DNA of 64,000 nucleotides from Haloimpatiens sp. FM7315 (GTDB lineage Bacteria > Bacillota > Clostridia > Clostridiales > Clostridiaceae). The notes under the pieces are model-generated. The model ran no database searches. It was not told the origin of the DNA and saw only the letters and a program-made list of their open reading frames with translations. The stretch is taken from positions 2,468,001 to 2,532,000 of the forward strand of contig JBGVUE010000001.1 in assembly GCA_041861885.1 (NCBI GenBank), given 5' to 3'. This document shows positions 29,172-39,290 of this stretch, piece by piece (within the stretch, counting starts at the first letter, position 1; every line of letters begins with the position of its first letter). Made by a program: the position numbers and the translations under genes.

Positions 29172-30503
29172 ATGAAATTATTTTGGATTATTTTTTCAAT
29201 TACACTAGTACAACTACCTGCTATAATTTTACGCTATATTCCTTTCTCAAAGCTTGTAACACAAAAACAAAAGAAAAGCTTAATCTACTTCTATATCATA
29301 AACTATTTATTTCAGTGTGTTTTTCTTTCCATTATTATATTTAAAACAAATATTACTATAACTCCATTATTCTATAAAATATCAATTTTATTCGGATCTA
29401 CAATATATTTTTTTATAAATTGCCTTATTATAAAAGGATTGTTCTATCAGCATTTTTTTGTCTATGGTATGCAGGGAATCTATTCCCTTTTACTTCACTC
29501 TTTTGCAGCAATTATCTTAAGTCTATATTTTGATAACATATCACTAAACAGTCAATTTATGGTTGAAAGCCTTATATTTTTGCTTCTTTTTGCAATTACA
29601 GGATACCCTCTGTGGAAAATTTTAAAGAATTCATTTATTTTAAATATATCCTCGAAACATAAATACTACTGGAATATTATTTGGTTAATACCTTTTTTGT
29701 ATTTTTTAAGTAATACAATAGTTACCATGGATAAGAATTGGATTAACACATGGAGGCAACTTGTTTCAAGACTCTCAATTAGTATTGCTATGTTTGTTAT
29801 ATGTAAATGCATTAATCGTGATTTTAGGGAACTTGATGAAAAACAATCTCTTAAATCCACAAACAAACTTTTACATATACAAATGGAGGCAATAAAACAC
29901 CAAGCAAACATCATTACAGGAAATGATGAAAAAATGAGAATATTCAGACACGATATGCGTCATAATGTACAAATGCTATCCTCACTTATACAAAATAAAG
30001 AACTCCATCCAGCTTCCCAAATTCTTTCAAAGTTAAATGAAGATTTAATAAATATTAAGCCCATGGTTTTTTGCAAAAATTCTGTTATTAATTCCTCTTT
30101 ATTGGTTTACATAAACATGGCACAAAATGAGAGTATCGAAATCATATCAGAAGTTGATATACCAGAAAACATTCCCTTTAATAGTTGCGACATTGCCCTC
30201 CTCCTTGCCAATGTTTTAGAAAATGCAATCAATGCAAGCCGCAAACAAGAAAATGACAATAGGGAAATACAGATTACCACAAGATATGCAGATAAAAAAC
30301 TAGCACTTGTTGTTAAAAATCGCTTTGATGGAGAAGTTCTCTTTAATACTGCCCATATGCCAATAGCAAAGGATATAAATCACGGCATAGGCATGAATTC
30401 CATTTCCACTATTGTTTCAAAGTATAATGGTTATATGGCCTGTTCCCATGAAAAGGGTTGGTTTACTATAAGTTTAATGTTTTCTTGCCATTTTAGTAAA
30501 TAA
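29172..30503 (+). CDS. AgrC/NatK-like sensor histidine kinase
   Basis: 443 aa with six or seven N-terminal membrane helices (to about residue 215). The phosphoacceptor helix is FRHDMRHNVQMLSSLI, and a GHKL ATPase domain has the N box ALLLANVLENAINAS and G box HGIGMNSISTI. It has the architecture of peptide-sensing HPK10 kinases. Paired with the LytTR regulator and divergent from the peptide operon, it may sense the exported peptide. Confidence 0.88.
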   Translation: MKLFWIIFSITLVQLPAIILRYIPFSKLVTQKQKKSLIYFYIINYLFQCVFLSIIIFKTNITITPLFYKISILFGSTIYFFINCLIIKGLFYQHFFVYGMQGIYSLLLHSFAAIILSLYFDNISLNSQFMVESLIFLLLFAITGYPLWKILKNSFILNISSKHKYYWNIIWLIPFLYFLSNTIVTMDKNWINTWRQLVSRLSISIAMFVICKCINRDFRELDEKQSLKSTNKLLHIQMEAIKHQANIITGNDEKMRIFRHDMRHNVQMLSSLIQNKELHPASQILSKLNEDLINIKPMVFCKNSVINSSLLVYINMAQNESIEIISEVDIPENIPFNSCDIALLLANVLENAINASRKQENDNREIQITTRYADKKLALVVKNRFDGEVLFNTAHMPIAKDINHGIGMNSISTIVSKYNGYMACSHEKGWFTISLMFSCHFSK

Positions 30504-30542
30504 GATATAGTACCCTAGCTAATATATTAATACATTCAATGT

Positions 30543-30575
30543 AATCAACAGGATTCTGTTGATTATTTTTTCATA
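30543..30575 (+). terminator. Terminator of the regulator/kinase operon
   Basis: AATCAACA-GGATTC-TGTTGATT followed by ATTTTTTC. Confidence 0.85.
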
Positions 30576-30688
30576 ATCATATAAAAGTATTATCTATCAC
30601 TTCTAAAAATCTTACAAAATATTAAAATAATTATTCAAAGCTACTTAATAGCCACTTCAAATTCCTAATCCCCCCTTTCCCCTACTTT

Positions 30689-30753
30689 AAGTTTCTCTTA
30701 TAAGTTCCTCTTATAAGTTTCTCTTATAAGTTTCTCTTATAAGTTCCTCTTAT
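30689..30753. repeat. Five tandem 13-bp units
   Basis: Five exact-length copies of AAGTT[TC]CTCTTAT run in phase, followed by degenerate ATATAAATAGCA repeats to about 30820. The gap 30504-30948 holds only the terminator and these repeats; no gene is seen. Confidence 0.9.
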
Positions 30754-30948
30754 ATAAATATAAACCTCTATATAAATATAAATAGCTATATAAATAGCAA
30801 TATAAATAGCAATATAAATAATAAAAAAAGCTACAGAAAAATATATAAAAAAATAAAAAAAGAGAAAAACGAAAATAAATGCATATATAAAAAATAGGAC
30901 AAACATAAAAAGTAAAACGTAATTTTATTAAAATAGGGGGATTTTATT

Positions 30949-31955
30949 ATGGCAACTTTTAGAAAGTTTTATATTAAATTTTGGATTGAGGAAAAGGTTT
31001 TAGAGCTTACACCAGCTGAAAAGTTTATGTATATATTTTTAAGAACAAGCACTGAAACCTCACAGTGCGGAGTATACAAAATGCCTGAAAAATTAATGTG
31101 CCTTGAAACAGGCTATGATAGTGAAACCATTTATAAATTAACTGACTCTCTTGAAAAGAAAGGCTTCATAAAATTTTCTAGAAAAACCTCAGAGATTATG
31201 ATTCTAGATTGGGTTAAAAAAAATTTTGTCAACAGCCCAAATACTATAAAATGCATGAATAAAGAACTTAGGGAAATAGAAAACAAGGACTTTATAATAA
31301 GTCTTTACGAAATCTGTGAAAATCTTGGCTATCCTGTAAACTACATTTTCAGCGGAATACAAGCTACTGCTGAAAAATGCGGGAAAATTTTAAAAGAAGA
31401 GCCTTACGAAGCTACTGCCAAAACCGCTTTAGATACTTATTCTAAAAATGCCTTAGATACTTATTCAAAAATTGCTACAGAAGATTTTGAAAAAAATTTC
31501 ACTGAAAGCTCTAATGAAAACTCCAGAGAAAATTCTAGCGAAAATTCTAGCGAAAAACCTAATGAAAACTTTGAGGAAAATTCTTTTGAACATCTTACTG
31601 AAACTTCTATACAAAGTGATAACACAGAGTTTAAAGAGCTTATAAATGTTTTTTCAAACAATATCCACCCTATAACTAGCATTGAATATGAACGCCTTAA
31701 AGACTGGTGCAGTGACATAGAACCAAGTGCAATAATTATTGCTATTAAAGAGGCTGCATCTCACAGTGCAAGAAACATAAGCTACATCAATTCTATTTTA
31801 AACAATTGGCTAAGCATGGGGATAAATACAAAAAGCAGGTAGAGGAATATATGAAAAACTGGAAAAGCACAAAATCCAAGGACAAAGCTTCAAAAATTGA
31901 CTCAAATAAAATAGATGTAACCAAGTTTAACGCAGATGTTTATCGGGAATTTTAA
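30949..31955 (+). pseudogene. DnaD-domain replication protein, frame-disrupted near its end
   Basis: An N-terminal winged helix (FWIEEKVLELTPAEKFMYIFL...CGVYKMPEKLMCLETGY) leads to a Glu/Asn/Ser-rich linker with near-repeats of the ENSSENSSE kind, then a C-terminal DnaD domain (IHPITSIEYERLKDWCSD...HSARNISYINSILNNWLSMGI). The printed frame stops at 31842. A one-base change in A5 at 31830-31834 adds KKQVEEYMKNWKSTKSK and ends at 31955, the normal DnaD-like C-terminus. GGGGGG precedes the ATG. It sits beside a DnaB-type helicase, as in phage and chromosomal helicase-loading modules. Confidence 0.82.
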
Positions 31956-32051
31956 AAGCTCAAGCTTTAATTTCGTGTATTTTATTTCCAAGGAAAAGTT
32001 AATCAAAAATAATCATTTATTACCATAACAAATGTATTAGGGGGAATACCT

Positions 32052-33339
32052 ATGGAGTTTTCTATGTTCTACGACCTAAATGCAGAAACTGAGGTTCTTT
32101 CAAATATTCTTTTAAATAGCTCTGCCCTTTTAAAGGTTGCAGAAATACTAAGCTATAAAGATTTTTATAATGAAAGAAATAGAATTCTATACAAAGCCAT
32201 AACAGAATTATATATGGATAATATTTCTATTGATATAGTAAATTTAAAAGAAAAACTGGGAAACAGTCTTGAAAAAGCAGGTGGCATATCCTACATGGCA
32301 GAACTAATTAACTCTGCATTAGCTTGTAGTGATATTAAAGGCCATGCTGAAATAATAAAGAAAAAATCCATAAATCGAAAATTTCAAGAAATAATAACAA
32401 AGGCAAAAAGTGCATTGAGAACAATGATGGGGACAGTTATGAACTTATGGACAAATTAAGTGCTATGTTTATTGAACTAAATGCCTCTTCTAAGGAAGGT
32501 GAAAGCTGCGTTGAAAATGATCTTGTAGACATAATGAAAAATATGGAAGATCTTTATAAAAACGGAGGAAAACAAGATATAATAAAGACAGGCTATAAAA
32601 AACTTGATTCTGCCTTAGGTGGATTAAATAAGCAAGATTTTATTATAGTTGCAGGTAGGCCCTCTATGGGAAAGACATCAGTTTCCATTAATCTCCTTAA
32701 AAATATCATTTTAAAGGAGCATAAAAGTGCTGCATTTTTCAATCTTGAAATGGCTAAAAAGCAGTTTTACCAAAGAATGCTCTCCATGTGCAGTAGTCTT
32801 CCTATTGACAATATAAAAAAAGGATTAATATCAACGGAAGAATGGATAACACTTACAAACCTTTGTAATCAAATATCCACCTCAAACTTTTCTCTATACG
32901 ATAAAATATTTAAACTAAATGACATAATAATGGAATGTAGGAAAATTAAGATGAAAAAACCTCTTGATGTTGTAATAATTGATTATTTACAGCTTATAGA
33001 ACTAGAAGGACGCTATGAAAACAGAAATGTACAAGTCTCTAAAATCTCAAGAGCACTAAAACTCTTAGCAAAGGAGCTTGACATCACAGTAATTGCACTT
33101 TCCCAGCTATCAAGGGCTCCTGAGGCAAGATCCGAACATAGGCCTTGTCTATCTGACCTTCGTGAATCTGGAAGTATAGAACAGGATGCTGACATTGTAA
33201 TGTTTGTCTACAGAGATTATTACTATGAGCATGAAGAGAGCTTAAAAAACATAATGGAACTATTAATTTCAAAAACAGAAACGGCAGCGTTGGAACCGTT
33301 AAACTAAAGTGGCTGCCAGAGTTTCAAAAGTTAGAGTAA
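32052..33339 (+). pseudogene. DnaB-type replicative helicase, frame-disrupted
   Basis: The N-terminal DnaB domain (AETEVLSNILLNSSALLKVAEIL) is joined to a RecA-like ATPase by a missing base near 32415. Walker A is GRPSMGKTS, and the sensor blocks DVVIIDYLQLIE and RPCLSDLRESGSIEQDADIV are typical. A second change in A5 at 33271-33275 restores the end (SVGTVKLKWLPEFQKLE, stop at 33339). The joined length, near 430 aa, matches the family. The RBS is TTAGGGGGAA. With the DnaD gene it forms a helicase plus helicase-loader pair. Whether this is the housekeeping or a prophage-derived copy cannot be told here. Confidence 0.85.
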
Positions 33340-33342
33340 AAA

Positions 33343-33391
33343 TCACAGGTCAGATGGCATTTCAAATTGTTATTTTGCCTCTAACCTGTGA
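33343..33391. terminator. Hairpin between helicase and zinc-ribbon genes
   Basis: TCACAGGT pairs with ACCTGTGA, with an extra inner GGCA/TGCC pairing. It follows the helicase stop and serves convergent genes. Confidence 0.6.
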
Positions 33392-33421
33392 CTCTATTTC
33401 ATCTTAAATTTTTTATTTTAT

Positions 33422-34342
33422 TCAATCCATTAAGGTGTTAAAAAATTGCTGTATGTTAATCATATTTGACATTAAAAGTTTTTTAAAGGTAAACATAAAC
33501 ATCATCAAAATTAAAATCCATGAAACTACACATAGAAATGCACTGCGATTTTCCTCTAAGGTTAAAACATCTCTAACTACTATAACCATAGTGATAATTG
33601 AAATAATCACACCTATAATTCCAAAAATAAGTCCTAGCCAAAAAGATACATTTGAAAAAAGAATAGAAATTATTTCAAAATATTCTAATGGAACTAAAAC
33701 AATGATTGCAGTTTTATATATTTTAAATGATTCGTTTCTACCCTTTGCTGCAATTGACATTCCTAGATATATTATTATGAAATTTACTGCAACTGCAATT
33801 AGAACAATTGCAATATTTTGCATGAATATATCAGTATAAGGGATATTTATAAATGTTTTTAGCTCATATATTTTCTTTTTAATTTCCATTGCATCATTAA
33901 TGTCCAAAGGTTCTGTTAAAGAATTTGGTTCTATTAAGCCTACCAATTTCATTAGCATCATTATGAAATTTACAGCAATTTCGTGTATGTTTGAAATAAA
34001 CTGCTTTGCCTTCCACATGCCTAAAATTCCTTGCATTAAAACAACAAACAAACTAATTCCTATAACTTTATCCTTAGATCCCTTTATAACAAATTCCTTT
34101 GCTGTAGTTATTGGTTTGTACAGCATTTTTATTAAAATACTACTGCTTAATTTGTTTACTGACATGTTTTCTTTACCTGCTTCGTGAAAATCCCTAGCTT
34201 TAAAACTTGCATTTTGAAAGCCTGAAATTTCATCTTCTTTTTCCTCTACGGAATCGGAATTTTGAACTTGCTTTTCACCGCAAACCCCACAGTATAAATC
34301 ATCTTTGTTAACCTTAGAACCACACTTACTGCAATAAGCCAT
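33422..34342 (-). CDS. Zinc-ribbon plus multi-helix (Yip1-like) membrane protein
   Basis: 306 aa. A CxxC/CxxC ribbon (CSKCGSK, CGVCGEK), an acidic linker, then about five membrane helices. It is a paralogue of the 13112-13879 product, with the same KPITT start of the membrane part and a similar end (LTLEENRSAFLCVV vs LKIEENKAAFMVPI). The start has AGGAGG. The role is unknown. Confidence 0.8.
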   Translation of the reverse strand: MAYCSKCGSKVNKDDLYCGVCGEKQVQNSDSVEEKEDEISGFQNASFKARDFHEAGKENMSVNKLSSSILIKMLYKPITTAKEFVIKGSKDKVIGISLFVVLMQGILGMWKAKQFISNIHEIAVNFIMMLMKLVGLIEPNSLTEPLDINDAMEIKKKIYELKTFINIPYTDIFMQNIAIVLIAVAVNFIIIYLGMSIAAKGRNESFKIYKTAIIVLVPLEYFEIISILFSNVSFWLGLIFGIIGVIISIITMVIVVRDVLTLEENRSAFLCVVSWILILMMFMFTFKKLLMSNMINIQQFFNTLMD

Positions 34343-34427
34343 TTTTTTATTCCTCCTATTTTATTGAATTTTAATTAACTATTTTTACAAATATATTGAA
34401 AAATTTCACTTTAAATATATGCATTTG

Positions 34428-35359
34428 TTACCTCAATGCTTTATCAATTCCATTAGATAAAGCATTTGCTATTTTTATCTGATAATCCTTTGAGCATAGT
34501 AACTTTTCTTCACCTGTATTAGATAAAAACCCCATTTCAACTAATACCACAGGCACCTGTGACCAATTAAAACCTGTCATGTCATTACGCTGAATAACAC
34601 CTCTATTTTTCATTCCAACCTCAGTTACAAGAGAGGTTAAAATTGTATTGCCATAGCTATTACTTTTCTCATATATTTTTTTAGTATTAGTGTTAATTGG
34701 TGCTGGGACAAGCATTGATGCACCTTTTGCCTCTCTATTATTAGAAGAATCTGCATGAATTCTTATAACTAATGCAGCATTATAATCATTTCCGATTTTT
34801 GCTCTCTCCACATTTCCTAAACTCTCACTATCCTTTGTTTTAGTAAGCTTTACAATATATCCTTTCTTTTCTAGAAAACTTTTTAACTCCAATGAAACCT
34901 GCATATTAATTTTATACTCTGGGGTTTTAGTGGTTACCCCTGCAGCACCTCCACCATCTTTTATCTTCATCTCATTGGAATTTGGAGCTAAGGGTTCTTT
35001 AGAAAGATTAGATCTATTAGCATGGCCCGGATCTATTACAACAACCTTTTTCGCAGCTTTTGAAACTTTAGCATCTTCTTTTTCTGATTTTATAGCTGAA
35101 TTCTCACTTTTTTCTTTGACTTTACTTTTTTCTTCAGCCTTACTTTTTTCTTCACTTTTTATTTCTTCTTCAGTTTTGCCCTTATCTTTCCATTTACTAC
35201 TGTCTTTAGCTTTATTATTTTTTATGGCAGAAGACTTCTTTTCAGTTTTAGGCACTGTAGCCATATTTTTTGCTTAGAATAATTATAATAAAAAAATGAT
35301 AGCAAACTTAATGTACATAAAATTATTAATGGCATAACTTTTTTCTTAGTGTTTCTCAT
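34428..35359 (-). pseudogene. N-acetylmuramoyl-L-alanine amidase (Amidase_3), N-terminus frame-disrupted
   Basis: The catalytic domain is intact: VVVIDPGHA (zinc His), EYKINMQVSLELKSFLEKKG, VIRIHADSS, and the catalytic Glu in VVLVEMGFLSN. A one-base change in T6 at 35266-35271 restores the true start (ATG 35359, AAGGAG upstream) with a membrane anchor (VMPLIILCTLSLLSFFYY). A Lys/Glu-rich linker of about 65 residues separates anchor and enzyme. It cleaves the amide between MurNAc and the stem peptide. It is co-directional with the YARHG gene 24 bp upstream. Confidence 0.88.
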
Positions 35360-35382
35360 AACTTTCTCCTTCAAGACTTAAT

Positions 35383-36183
35383 CTAATCATTTTCATACTT
35401 TAAAAATAATTTAATATTATACTTTTCAAATTCATTTAAACTTGAATCTCCTCCTTTAAAACTAGGGTCTTGAGCGTACCAATCTTTATGTTCAAAATAT
35501 GTTTTGTAGGGCTCTGTTTTAAAAACATATCCATGTCTTGCATATATTTCGTTTCTACCTAATGCAAGCTTTTGAGAAGTTTCGTACATTAAATCCTCCT
35601 CATTTAGATATCTTGAATCACTTTCTGGAAACACGTAACCACAAGTAAACTTATTAGGATTATCCTCTGTAATAGCTGTTTCACCTTCTATAATACTTGA
35701 TGTAGCGTTACTATCTTCATTTTCTGGTGTTTCTTTCAAAGTATTCTCTTCATCCTCTTTATATTGATCTGCATTATTTTCATCTTGGTTATCTTTATCT
35801 TCACCCTCTTTTTTGTCTTTTTTATCAATACTTTTTTTGCTTACAGTATTAACTTTCTCATTTTTAGGGTTATTTTTATTAGAAAATAGATCAAAACCAA
35901 CATAACCTGCAAGGCCTACTATTATCATTAATAAAACTATAAAAATTCCAATTGTCTTCTTTTTGCTATTATTAAGCCCTGGCTTACTTATTTCTTTTTC
36001 TTTTTCATCGTCTTTTTGTTCTTCTTTTTCTTTTACTTCTTCTATTTCTTTTTCATCCTCTTTTTCTTCTTCTTTTTCTTTTACTTCTAATAAATCTTCT
36101 GTTTTTCCCTTTATTTTATTTCCACAATTTGGGCAAAACTTCACATTTTCAGGAATCTCTTTCCCACACTTATTACAATACAC
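35383..36183 (-). CDS. Zinc-ribbon/transmembrane/YARHG-domain protein
   Basis: 266 aa from a GTG start after GGAGGAG. Zinc ribbon (CNKCGKEI, CPNCGNKI), a long Glu/Lys charged segment, one membrane helix (about 78-100), an acidic linker, and a C-terminal YARHG domain (LALGRNEIYARHGYVF...YFEHKDWY). YARHG is an extracellular domain thought to act in peptidoglycan-related contexts, which fits its place beside the amidase. Confidence 0.88.
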   Translation of the reverse strand: MYCNKCGKEIPENVKFCPNCGNKIKGKTEDLLEVKEKEEEKEDEKEIEEVKEKEEQKDDEKEKEISKPGLNNSKKKTIGIFIVLLMIIVGLAGYVGFDLFSNKNNPKNEKVNTVSKKSIDKKDKKEGEDKDNQDENNADQYKEDEENTLKETPENEDSNATSSIIEGETAITEDNPNKFTCGYVFPESDSRYLNEEDLMYETSQKLALGRNEIYARHGYVFKTEPYKTYFEHKDWYAQDPSFKGGDSSLNEFEKYNIKLFLKYEND

Positions 36184-36439
36184 CTTAATCTCCTCCTTAT
36201 TTCACTTCTTTAAATGGATATTCACTATCTAATAATTTATATCCTTGATTCTTAATGCATTTGAAGTATTTAGATTATATGTTTAAGTCAACAATATATA
36301 TTTCTATAATTTATTGTATATTCCTGCAATTATGCTCCTTTTACACTATTAATGCCTTTTAAAGCTATAGTTTTTTAATCTTTTGTAATACCTCTTCCTT
36401 TAGATATAGCATTGTAGCCATTAAAAATAGAATAAAAAA

Positions 36440-36545
36440 ATAGAATTAGACTCTGCCCTTACTCCTAGCATGAAGCCTAATCCTAGATTTCGTTAAAAAT
36501 ACTTCTCTATTTCCTTTAAATCTTTAAAATCAAATATTGGTTAAA
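36440..36545 (-). pseudogene. C-terminal remnant of an Rpn-family protein with its hairpin
   Basis: On the minus strand 36496-36540 reads IFDFKDLKEIEKYF-stop, matching the end of the 37122 gene (IFDIKDIKEIEKYF). The downstream hairpin around 36447-36490 also matches the one at 37067-37120. The cold-shock gene thus lies between two related remnants. Otherwise 36184-36598 holds no gene. Confidence 0.7.
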
Positions 36546-36555
36546 ATCCAAAAGC

Positions 36556-36586
36556 AAAAGGTGATTTCTAATAAGAAATCACCTTT
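36556..36586 (-). terminator. Terminator of the cold-shock gene
   Basis: AAAGGTGATTTCT-AATA-AGAAATCACCTTT lies directly after the stop codon. Confidence 0.85.
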
Positions 36587-36598
36587 ATTCTTCAAATA

Positions 36599-36796
36599 TT
36601 AAAGTATTGAAATATTTTCAGCTTGAGGTCCTTTTTGTCCTTGAGCTACATCAAAAGATACTTTTTGTCCTTCTTCTAATGTTTTGAATCCTTCTTTATT
36701 GATTTGTGAAAAATGAGCAAATACGTCATTTCCTTCTTCAGTTGTTATAAAACCGAATCCTTTGTCTCCATTAAACCATTTAACTGTTCCTGTCAT
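36599..36796 (-). CDS. CspA-family cold-shock protein
   Basis: 65 aa, a complete OB-fold cold-shock domain with both RNA-binding motifs ([10 protein letters not shown] as RNP1, DVFAHFSQI as RNP2). It binds single-stranded RNA/DNA and prevents secondary structure. GGAGG precedes the ATG. An AT-rich leader of more than 150 bases upstream may carry the cold-responsive 5' UTR usual for these genes. Confidence 0.96.
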   Translation of the reverse strand: MTGTVKWFNGDKGFGFITTEEGNDVFAHFSQINKEGFKTLEEGQKVSFDVAQGQKGPQAENISIL

Positions 36797-37121
36797 AATC
36801 TGTTACCTCCGAAATTTTTATTTCTTTAACTTTTGAAAATAATACTCAAATAAAAACTTCGAATTATATGTATATAAATCATTATTATTATCATAAAATT
36901 TAAAATATAAATCGAATTAATTATTTGTTACTCATTAAAGATACTATATAAGTATACCATATTATATGAATATGTCAAGACTTTTCGAAAATAAATTTTC
37001 TGTCTTCTGATCAATTTTTGATAATGTCTTATTATACCACAGGTGATTTCAGAAGTTTCAATAAAAAATTAGGATTAGACTCTGCCACTTATTTTTGCAT
37101 GGAGCCTAATCCTAAATATTA

Positions 37122-37413
37122 TTAAAAATACTTCTCAATTTCCTTTATATCTTTTATATCAAATATCTCAAGTGAAATTATGTCTAAAGTCTCAATGGAA
37201 AGCTTTTTTATATTTTCCTTATATGTGTCTGGTACTTTGCCAAATTTCTTGGTAAATAATTTAATTAATGTCTCAGCTTTGCCTTCTTTTAATCCTTCCT
37301 CTTTGCCTTCTTTTAATCCTTCTTTTAATCCTTCCTCTTTACCTTTTTTCACTCCTTGTTCCATAATCATCTTACCTATTTCAGTCATATTAAACACCTC
37401 CCAAATATTATTT
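37122..37413 (-). pseudogene. C-terminal fragment of an Rpn-family recombination-promoting nuclease
   Basis: About 97 codons of coding sequence starting abruptly at the dispersed element (37414), reading NNIWEVFNMTEIGKMIMEQG. It continues with the charged repeat KEGLKEGKEEGLKEG and the typical tail LIKLFTKKFGKVP...IEKYF. The nuclease core (PD-(D/E)XK) is missing. A hairpin at 37067-37120 follows. Confidence 0.75.
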
Positions 37414-37462
37414 CGGGTTTCCCCTGGGGTGTTTGCGAGGAGAATTTTTCCGAGCTTACTAA
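37414..37462 (+). repeat. Dispersed palindromic element, copy A
   Basis: CGGGTTTCCCCTGGGGTG then TTTGCGAGGAGAATTTTTCC and GAGCTTACTAA. The CCCCTGGGG part and the GAGGAxAAxTTTTTCC part are each near-palindromic. It abuts the truncated Rpn gene. Confidence 0.85.
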
Positions 37463-37492
37463 CTTTGCAGTTAGGTTTAGAAATTTTTCAAA

Positions 37493-38149
37493 CTATTTTA
37501 AATTGTCTATAGCATATTTTGCTTCTTCCTTTGTGAACTCCTCACCTGCATCTGATATTAGTTGATCATAAATTGCACTTGGAGACATAGACATTTCATT
37601 TTGATACGTTTTAGCTTTTTCCAAAGCATTAATCTTATAATCAGCTTTTAAATTATCCATAGCATATTGAGCAGCTTCTTTTGAAAATTTTTCTCCATAT
37701 TCTGAAATTAATTGTTTATAAATTCCTTTTTTTGACATATACATAGTTTCGCTATATATTTCAGCTTTTGTTAAAGCCGATTGATATTCAGTAGGTACTT
37801 CTTCTTCCTTTTCTTCTTCCTTTTCTTCTTCCTTTTCTTCTTCCTTCTCTTCTTCTTCCTCTTCATCTTTCTCTATAGTGACAGATTCTTCTACAGGTTT
37901 TGATTCCTCTTGTACGTTATTTGTTTGCGTAACTTTTTGGTTTGTTTCGACAGTAGCTATTTTTTCATTATTTTCGTTTGTGCTATCTATAGCAGTACCT
38001 AATACCCCTAATAAAATTATAATTCCTATGACAGTTAAGAACTTATGTTTTGCAAACCAAATACGGTTATCATGTCCACAATTCGAACATTTTGTTCCTG
38101 CATTTATTTCTTTCCCACACTCTTTACAATTAACTAATTTTTTATTCAT
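37493..38149 (-). CDS. Zinc-ribbon membrane protein with two Ltp-family repeats
   Basis: 218 aa. N-terminal zinc ribbon (CKECGKEI, CSNCGHD), one membrane helix (about 33-52), a Glu-rich repeat linker, then two copies of an Ltp domain (ALTKAEIYSETMYMSKKGIY...AQYAMDNL and ALEKAKTYQNEMSMSPSAIY...AKYAIDNL). Ltp of phage TP-J34 is a surface lipoprotein that blocks DNA injection by superinfecting phage. Here the domains hang on a zinc-ribbon anchor instead of a lipobox. AAAGGAGG precedes the start. A role in phage exclusion is inferred. Confidence 0.8.
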   Translation of the reverse strand: MNKKLVNCKECGKEINAGTKCSNCGHDNRIWFAKHKFLTVIGIIILLGVLGTAIDSTNENNEKIATVETNQKVTQTNNVQEESKPVEESVTIEKDEEEEEEKEEEKEEEKEEEKEEEVPTEYQSALTKAEIYSETMYMSKKGIYKQLISEYGEKFSKEAAQYAMDNLKADYKINALEKAKTYQNEMSMSPSAIYDQLISDAGEEFTKEEAKYAIDNLK

Positions 38150-38238
38150 ATATATTACCTCCTTTATTTATACATATATTATTTTAACATATTATTTTGA
38201 AAAATTGTAAATAATTTAAAATTTTAAGTTGTTAATTC

Positions 38239-38405
38239 CTAATTAATTCGTAAATTAATTATTCCATAACCAAGTAGTTCTTCCTTCATTCTAGCCCACA
38301 TACTTTCACACCTTGCATTGTCATGGCATCTGCCACCATCACTGTTCATACTTTTATGTGATAACTTGCACCTGGATACCACTCTCTTCTTGGCGTTCCC
38401 ATTCA
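38239..38405 (-). pseudogene. IS3-family transposase remnant
   Basis: The minus strand reads GGRCHDNARCESMWARMKEELL, the C-terminal end of an IS3 DDE domain with the catalytic Glu, then stops at 38239. The rest of the element is gone. Confidence 0.75.
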
Positions 38406-38550
38406 ACTCACCTTCTTTGATTCATTTTTAATTATTACCATACTTCACAGTAAATAAACAATTCTACAAACAAAAAAACTATCAAAATGCTTATTTTACA
38501 TCTTGATAGTTTTTATTTATTTGGACATCTTCCCTTCTTTTTACATTTTT

Positions 38551-38598
38551 CGGGTTTCCCTGGGGTGTTTGCGACTCGTCGTTCGCAGAAAGTTACTT
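38551..38598 (+). repeat. Dispersed palindromic element, copy B (divergent)
   Basis: CGGGTTTCCCTGGGGTG then TTTGCGA match the other copies, but the second half is replaced by CTCGTCGTTCGCAGAAAG. Confidence 0.65.
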
Positions 38599-38683
38599 TT
38601 TATAATAATCTATAATTACTTATAAAAAAATGTTATAATTTACTAGTATGTATTTATAACAGTAAAGGAGATATTAAATTAGC

Positions 38684-38976
38684 ATGTATACGAAATTAAA
38701 TCTTCCTATAATTTTATATATATTTATATGCATATATAATTTTAAAAATATTATTGAAGTTTTTTTAAGAAAAAGCAAATAAATTATCTATTTTTTAAAC
38801 CTGTTAGTGTTAAAGAAAAAAGATTTTTTATATTAAAATATTCTCTATATAATATAGTTATAATAGCTATTATACTAATTCAAATAATATTAAAACTTGA
38901 TTTTCAATATTATTTTATATCAAACACACTTCTTATGGTAAATATATGCAATTCGAGTAGAAAGATATACTCATAA
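38684..38976 (+). pseudogene. Small membrane protein, frame-disrupted
   Basis: ATG 38684 has AAAGGAG upstream. The first 32 codons contain one membrane helix (LPIILYIFICIYNF). A one-base shift near 38780 continues INYLFFKPVSVKEKRFF and a second helix, ending at 38976. About 97 aa in total. Family unknown. Confidence 0.45.
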
Positions 38977-39290
38977 CGTAATATTAGTACTAATTATAAA
39001 AAAGTACATTCTATATAGGGGTAGTAACCGCAAAGCGTAAATTTACAACGTTAAGCCAGTTATTTACAATTCGGAGTTATTATTTGAATGTTCTGACTCA
39101 GAATTAATATACAAAGGTTCTAACTCATGAAATTACATAAAATCAGTGTAATGCATTGGAAACTCTAGGGTTTAATCACTAAATGATAAAGCTCTTATTT
39201 TTTTGCTTAAAATAAGTTAGTTAAAGTACGATTATAGTATTGATAACACTAAGTTAGGTATGAAAATGGTAAATGATAAAAAGAAAAATA

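Noticed and set aside
19181..30503. Complete lasso peptide cluster
   Set aside because: No asparagine-synthetase-like cyclase or transglutaminase-like B2 protease is present, so only a lasso-like architecture is claimed.
30724..30906. 60-aa minus-strand frame rich in Ile/Tyr/Phe
   Set aside because: Produced by AT-rich short repeats; no start signal and no constraint.
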